From NCBI RefSeq assembly GCF_003573695.1, contig NC_039358.1, positions 197,249,192 to 197,313,191 on the forward strand: a stretch of DNA of 64,000 bases, given 5' to 3'. A program made the position numbers and the translations under genes. Shown piece after piece: positions 58,349 through 64,000 of this stretch (position 1 is the first letter of the stretch; every line of letters starts with the position of its first letter). The stretch comes from Papaver somniferum. Its lineage: Eukaryota > Streptophyta > Magnoliopsida > Ranunculales > Papaveraceae. A model generated the notes under the pieces. That model did not search any database and was not told where the DNA came from. It saw only the letters and a program-made list of their open reading frames with translations.

Positions 58349-59299
58349 GTGAAGTCTGTTGATATGAGTTTTTTTGAAGACTGTGTTCTTGGAAAGCAAA
58401 AACGAGTTAGTTTCAGCAGAGGAGGAAGAGACTTGAGAAGTGCAAAACTTGATTTGGTTCACACGGATGTATGGGGACCAATTGATGTTTCATCTCACAA
58501 TGAGTTCCAATATTATGTCACCTTTATTGATGATCACTCAAGGAAGGTGTGGCTTTACTTCATAAAGAATAAGTTCGAGGTGTATGAAGTGTTTAAGAAG
58601 TGGAAAGCTTTGGTTGAAACAGAAATTGGTCTGAAGTTGAAGTGTCTAAGGTCAGACAACGGTGGTGAGTATGACAAAACATAATTCTTACAGTTATGTG
58701 CTACAAATGGAATTCGTTTGGAGAGGACAATTCCAAGGAATCCACAGGAGAATGGAGTAGCAGAACGTATGAATTAGACGTTGAATGCACGTGCTAGGTG
58801 CATGAGATTGCAATATGGTTTTCCCAAGACCTTCTGGGCATATGCAACGGAGACGCCTGCTTATCTAATTAATAGGACACCTAGTAGTCCATTAGATATG
58901 AAGATATCAGAGGAGGTTTGGATCGGCAAAAAGGCAAATCTTTCATATTTGAAAGTTTTTGGTTGTGTTGGTTATGTTCATCTTAGTCCCGGTGAGAGGT
59001 CTAAGATAGGTGCTCAAGCAAAGAAGTGTATATTTCTTGGTTATGGAAATGACGCTTTTGGGTATAAACTTTGGGACTACGAGAGTCACAAAGTTATTAG
59101 AAGTAGAGACGTCACTTTTAATGAGAATGAATTGTACAAGGACAGGAATAAAACACAAGTTGAAGATGTCGAATCAAGCAACGTCGATAAGGAGTTGTAT
59201 ATCGATATTGATGATGTTTCTGGAAAAGTGTGGTACAAGAAGGGCACGGTGTTGCTGATGGCAGAGAAGTACAAGGTGAAGATACTTCTGCTGCAGTGA
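58349..59299 (+). pseudogene. Copia integrase with two internal stops
   Basis: CVLGKQKRVSF, then core residues in VHTDVWGP, LRSDNGGEY and PQENGVAERMN, followed by YLINRTPSSPL, LKVFGCVGYVH and CIFLGYGNDAFGYKLWD. Stops lie at 58681-58683 and just after the catalytic-Glu motif (about 58776). The RT that should follow is absent. Confidence 0.82.
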
Positions 59300-61525
59300 G
59301 AGTTAAATGTCGAGCAGTGTTAGTGAAAGAGTTTAAGAATAATAAAAAAACAAGACGAATTCCTGATTGTGAAGTTAGGGTTTGTGTTTGCTGATTGTTT
59401 TAAGGTTCGATCTCAGTGGGAAAAAGATTAATATTGTTTGCGCATCATGTACTTCCCGGTACGTTAGGGTTAAAAAAAAGGAAGAACAAGATATAATTGA
59501 ATTGTTGTTGGGATCGAAGAAGTGATAAAAGATGAAGCTGCTGGGTCCGTGAGGTGTTGTGGGTTTATTAAAAGCTTTGCAACAGGATGAAAAAGATGTT
59601 AAGAAGAACACGGGACTGCAGAGAAATCAGGTGAAAATGGAGGAATCTGATACCGTTTAAAATCGAGTTTAATAAAAGAGTAGAAGTCGCTTTTGTGCGA
59701 AGGTCTGGCTGTGTACGAGCTAGGAAAATAAGGTGAAGAAGAGTTGTGTTGATCTGTCTCGTCACTAGGATTCAAGAGTTTAAAAAAAAACTTGTTGCTG
59801 TCTCCGTGAGAGATGAAGTTTGACGAAAGAGAAGATGTACTTGTGTGCTGAGTAGCTTCCAAAGGTTAACGTCGATGAATATAGTTCTGATGGTGTTGAT
59901 TCAAAAGGTCGTTGTGGACGATGGCGACGGAAGATGGCAGTGAAGATGTTGATGCCAGTAATGGAGTTGGTGTTTGCCGAAGGTGTATGGAAGGTTGTGG
60001 TTGCTCGGTTATGGGGCGACGTTTGCTAGTGCTTTAGGGTTTCACAACCCTAAGATCAGGTAAGAACCGGCGTCAAAAAAAAAAAGGATGTGAGAAAGTG
60101 TTATTGGATTATAATAACGTGATGTGTGTTACTGAAGAGTTGTTACATAAGAAATTGTTACAGAAGAAGTGTTACAGTAACAGAAGCGTGACAGAAGAAT
60201 GTCACAGTTTGTGACAGTTGGAATGACATAGGATGACAACAAAAACGTGTGATCGTTTCTGTCAGAGACGTTGCAGATAACAGATTTGATATTTGTTGAG
60301 ATAAGAAGTTTTTGGGTGAGTGGTTGATTCAAAGGGTTAAGCTATGGATTCGAAATATACGCAAGAGAAGATCAAAGTTGGTATTGCAGATGGGAAAGCC
60401 TGGTACAGTTTGATTAAAGTTGATCGAGTTCAAATACTTAGAATGACAAGGAATGTTGTATGGTGATGTTTGAGCTTAAGGGAGGATGGTAGAAGTTTAA
60501 GCTCAAACATGTTAAGCTTAATGGTGATTGAAGAGTTTGTGGCAGAAACTTGGAAGTCTTACAAACTGTGGCAGACTTTGTTATAGGTTATAGCTTGTGG
60601 CAGAAGGGTAACAAGAGAAAGATTGTGAAACAAAGAAGTGTGAAAGTTTCGACTCTAACAAGCGTGACTGGAACAAAGAAGTAAAGATGAAGATAAGAAG
60701 AAATACAACAGTAAGGTTGTGAAGTAAGAGAAGTAATCACCAGGGGGTGATGTGTGAGAAGACAACAAAAGGAGGTTAATACCTATGTGTTGTTGAGTTT
60801 GAGACGTCACAAGGTTGTGAGTGTAAAACAAGATTGTAGGCGAGTAAAGTCTACAAGTTGAGTGAAGCAATCCTAGTGGGGATTTGGTTAGAGTTGTGTG
60901 AAGCAATCCCAGTGGGGATTTGTCTTAGAGAAGTGAAGAAATTCCAGTGTGGAATTTGAAAGTTGAGTGGAATTCCTGCGAGTGAAGTAGGTAAACAAGT
61001 GTTGAGAAGGTGAGCTACAATGCTCGGTGATGAGTTAAGAAATTGGTTTTGTGTTTGGTTAGCAAGTTGAATAGAGCACAATGAGGTGTTTCTAGCTTGT
61101 TAAGGATTTGTTAAGAATGATGTTCCGCTGCGATGAAGAAGAAAGAAGTTTGTGCTGGTTGCTATGGTAAAACGACATTATGGAATGTGTTTGAAGATTG
61201 TTGTTAAGCAAAATTAGAAGATTGCTTCGTTTTTAGTTAGTTAGTTGTTTGTGCTTTGTTTTTTATTTGAGTTTGATTGACGGAATTCCGGTGTGATCAT
61301 GAAGTTGGGATGAGCTATTATCGAGTATCAAGGAGTAAGGGTTTGTTGGTGGTATCTTTGAAGAAGAATGAGAAAAGACAAGAATGTGTTAACATTTATC
61401 TATGGAAGAAGAGGAATGGAAAATGATAAAAGACAAGGACGTGCTAACGTCGATCTATGGAAGAAGATGAGGAGTAGAAGAGGGTTACGGAATTCTCGTT
61501 GAATGATATCTTGGTTTAAGGGAGG
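59300..61525 (+). other. Non-coding 3' interior of the Copia composite
   Basis: No RT or RNase H motif on either strand. It contains short repeats (TTACAGAAG/TGACAGAAG near 60130-60200; GTGGCAGA three times at 60539-60605) and a cluster of small hairpins at 60869-60957. Confidence 0.55.
60466..60510 (+). other. Stem-loop around an internal polypurine/LTR-like junction
   Basis: Perfect 14-bp arms ATGTTTGAGCTTAA (60466-60479) and TTAAGCTCAAACAT (60497-60510) with loop GGGAGGATGGTAGAAGT. The loop looks like a Copia purine tract plus LTR start, so it may mark a second 3' junction. Confidence 0.7.
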
Positions 61526-61548
61526 ATGTTGGAAGTTAAACCAAGATA
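61505..61548 (+). other. Stem-loop across the 3' polypurine tract/LTR junction
   Basis: Perfect 14-bp arms ATATCTTGGTTTAA (61505-61518) and TTAAACCAAGATAT (61535-61548) with loop GGGAGGATGTTGGAAG. The left arm lies in the interior, the right arm inside the LTR. Confidence 0.75.
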
Positions 61549-61959
61549 TGGTGTTTTGGTTCGTGGATCAACATATGTTGTTGATCCAGTCCGAATGAAT
61601 CAACTGCTGCAGTTGACGCAGTCAAGTTGGGTCAACAGGAACAGTTGACACACTATGCGATATTTGGAAGTTCGAGTTAACTAGAAGAGCAAGTTGTGTC
61701 GGTTCCTTGTTTTAGAGTTTTACTATATTTAGAGTTTCTTTGTGTTCTAGAAGTGTGCTTTATTTAGAGTTTCTTTGTGTTTCTAGAAGTGTGCTTTATT
61801 AGAGTTTGTTTTTATTAGGAAACTACTTTGAGTGATTCTCAAGTTTGTGAGACTATAAGTAGGCTAGTAAGCCATGAGACAATGTACACCAAAATGATTA
61901 TCAATGTAATCGATTTTTAGTTTTCGCGTGTGCTCTCCTTTCTTTTGCTCGATCCTACA
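61526..61959 (+). repeat. Right Copia LTR
   Basis: TGTTGG...CCTACA, 434 bp. Contains a partly repeated segment with TTTAGAGTTTCTTTGTGT and TCTAGAAGTGTGCTTTAT. Unrelated to the left LTR. Confidence 0.7.
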
Positions 61960-61962
61960 TTT

Positions 61963-62180
61963 TGCCAATTTTAGAACGTTGAAAGACCATATGGGCATGC
62001 ACGTTGGCCTCACGCGGTAATTCTAGTTTTGGGTAGTTCGTCAAGCTAAGCAATATTTTGATTACAAAGAATCGATCTCATTTTAAGCCGTTTTCATAAA
62101 AAAAGTTTAAGATGGTTTTGACCCACTCCTTTGAAGTAAGGTTGACACATCACCATCCCATTTATTATAGGGAATCTTGC
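61963..62180 (-). repeat. Kinase upstream block to the right of copy E
   Basis: Near-copy of 54951-55170 (CACGCGGTAATTCTAG, TTTTGACCCACTCCTTTGA, CATTTATTATAGGGAATCTT). It is the displaced 5' flank of copy E or another orphan block. Confidence 0.5.
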
Positions 62181-62331
62181 TCTTGGGTAGAGCAAACCTT
62201 TGATATTGACTCGGCCAGGTGCCAATCTTGTTTTGTTTGGATACCTGATTCGAGGTCTGATTCAGTTCATACATCTAACTCATGTATAATTTTATAGCTT
62301 ATACTGTATCTGATTTGTGAGGTAATGTGTG

Positions 62332-62580
62332 AGTCAGATTCTGATACCACTAGTCAGATTTAGACAAGTTTGTTGAGTTAGAAAAAACAAACAGCTCGGG
62401 AAACTAAGAATCCAGGTTCAGATGTAATGAGTCAGCAGATTCAGACAAGTTTGTCGAGTTAGGAAAAAGAAGAAAAAAAACTCAGCATATAGGAAAAGAA
62501 GACAGTCAGCTGTAATGAGTTAGTTAGACGTAATGAGTCAGATTCATACAAGAGTTTGTTGAGTTTAGAAAGAATAAACA
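62332..62580. repeat. Degenerate tandem repeats
   Basis: Three units with GAGTCAG, ATTCAGACAAGTTTGT and GAGTTAGAAAA-type sequence near 62332, 62427 and 62517. No coding potential. Confidence 0.5.
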
Positions 62581-62725
62581 ACTATATCATGTTTGGAATT
62601 GAGAATTTAATAAAGTGAGCTATCAGTTGAAAAGAAGACAGTTGAGCTTTCATTCTTTCAGTCATGGCATCAGCTAAACAAAGAAACAATGGACACCTCG
62701 CCATTGCTGTGTTAGTCTTTCCTTC

Positions 62726-63826
62726 TCAAAGAAACAATGTGCCTGCTCGATTAAATTGGATTGCATTCTGATCGTACACTTCTGAAGCTAAATTTGATAA
62801 AACATTCACAACATATCCTATACGAGGCCGGGTGACATCTTTGTGCTGTAAACACTCAGCTGCAAGAGAAAGAGCTTGGTACAAGCCTTGCTCTGGATAA
62901 CGGCCTTCCAGCAGTGGATCAGCTACTGTAGTGAATTCCTCACCGTACACCACCAATTTACAAATTGCCTGCACCGTCACCAAACAAGAAATTAGCTGGT
63001 AGTTTCTCAATCTGCAACAATTGAGGTTCGTTTTTTTTTTTTTTTGTCGCAAAAAATGATTGTAGAATGAACAGCTAAACACTTTACCCATTCAGTGAGA
63101 CTAGGCTTCTTCTCTGCTTTGCGCCCTGAAATCAGTTCAAGCAAGACTAAGCCGAAACTATTAGATGTCGGATTGTTGAGTGAGCTTAAAATTTTCAAGA
63201 AATTCAGGTGCATGACGATGGCCCTGGCGGCTGAAAAACCTGGTATAGCCAGACTCGTCACGTTCTGGAATGCGTTCTTAATCTGACAGCTTGGGTTCGT
63301 AGCCTTTGCCTATGAGAATGTTGGAGGGTTTGACATTTCCATGGATTACAGGAAAATTGGATTTATCGAGCAAGTACTGTAGTCCTTCAGCTGCACCAGC
63401 TGCAATTTTCATCCTCGTATTCCAGTCCAGAGGCTTCTTCTTATTGCACGGAAGATCTGAAAAAACATGATGATACATTTGGATCGTCTTAGTCCCAAAA
63501 ACATGATAGAAACAGAACAAGTTAGTAAGTCATCTTACCATGTAATTCATTTTTTTCATTCATGCTGTCACCAATCAGATCGGCTATGTTAGGATGGTGC
63601 AGGAGGCTACGCAAACGGATTGTCGAAAACATTGTCTGGTTATGGCATCCATAGATGGCACTTATGTTTTCCTCGTCAAATTGTCTGATTGCAACATCCT
63701 CCGGAGATGATTTCTGTACATTATTCACCAAAAAGTTAATTGAAGATCAAATTTTGACTACAATGCAAACAGCATTTCGAAATTTCTTAACTAGTACACT
63801 AACCTGTCCACTGCGGTTTAAGCAAA
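62726..63826 (-). pseudogene. Copy F: RLCK-VII-like pseudokinase, frameshifted and truncated
   Basis: Exon 4 at 62726-62968 stops early (AGTLFL), losing about 17 residues. Exon 3 at 63088-63456 has a 1-bp insertion near 63160 (CTATTAGATG) and a 12-bp deletion that removes the DFG-equivalent segment. Exon 2 at 63539-63713 has an in-frame 48-bp deletion. Only about 23 bp of exon 1 (63804-63826) remain. It keeps VAIRQFDEE and IHGNVKPSN. The flank of another kinase unit follows directly, so exon 1 was lost at a rearrangement junction. Confidence 0.8.
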
Positions 63827-63834
63827 GTAATTGA

Positions 63835-64000
63835 TGATTTCTGTACATTATGACAGAAATTACTCTTTCTTGATCCCTGATTACATTACACAGTTCCTCG
63901 CTTATATACATAAGATTTTGAGAAAAGTAAGAACGCAACCAGCTCTATTACACTGAGACCAGCTAGGAACAAGTAAAAGTAATCTAATTGCGCTTGATTT
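63835..64000. repeat. 3' flank of a further kinase unit
   Basis: GACAGAAATTACTC, CTTATATACATAAGATTTTGAG and CAACCAGCT match the 3' flank of copy D (42340-42430). It suggests that the cluster continues beyond the window. Confidence 0.5.

Larger units (their letters stand above)
56367..61959 (+). mobile_element. Copia composite with non-matching LTRs
   Basis: The left LTR, primer-binding site and gag-protease-integrase region form one element. The 3' part lacks RT and RNase H and ends in an LTR unrelated to the left one. A second polypurine-like junction lies at 60466-60510. The whole interrupts kinase copy E, whose upstream block resumes at 61963. No matching target duplication was found. Two elements, one nested or recombined into the other, is the simplest reading. 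Confidence 0.65.

Overview
The window is nuclear DNA of a flowering plant, most likely a eudicot. The evidence is AT-rich intergenic sequence, short GT-AG introns, an NPF (NRT1/PTR) transporter, receptor-like cytoplasmic kinases of the PBS1-like RLCK-VII type, and a dense load of Copia, Gypsy, LINE, MITE and other DNA elements. The species cannot be fixed from sequence alone.

The backbone is a degraded tandem cluster. A partial NPF gene (+ strand, left edge) lies tail-to-tail with the first of six kinase-like copies, all on the minus strand: A (1683-3089, intact, 360 aa), B (6130-7447, frameshifted and cut by a LINE), C (34773-35728, core exons deleted), D (42602-49104, open except for a young Copia insertion in exon 3), E (55500-56366, degenerate and cut by a Copia composite) and F (62726-63826, frameshifted and truncated). 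Every copy that keeps the diagnostic sites has the same non-canonical residues: VAIK Lys to Arg, HRD to HGN or LGN, and DFG to DFL. The family was therefore probably a pseudokinase before it expanded. A minus-strand NPF relic at 3700-3822 and a conserved kinase upstream block seen six times suggest that the unit was duplicated segmentally.

The rest is mostly insertions, several nested. 7448-9500 is an ORF1-only LINE. 10165-15394 is a chromodomain Gypsy element. 15455-17165 is a Harbinger-like relic. 19166-21815 is a terminal-inverted-repeat element holding a gag-only LTR element. 22798-30524 is a tandem array of five LTRs and four non-coding internal domains. 31400-34322 holds old LTR sequence, a Stowaway MITE and a Copia LTR. 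36186-42248 is a Tat-type Gypsy end with an antisense ORF. 43219-48310 is a Copia element with two identical LTRs. 49714-53681 is a DNA element, bounded by a 9-bp duplication, filled with about 33 near-palindromic GTGTAACT/AGTTACAC units. 56367-61959 is a Copia composite with mismatched LTRs. The B and D blocks act as each other's empty sites and fix several insertion boundaries.

The best candidates for something new are the pseudokinase cluster, the hairpin-packed DNA element, stem-loops spanning the polypurine tract/LTR junction in Copia elements, and a two-exon gene for a 58-residue putatively secreted peptide (21953-22373).
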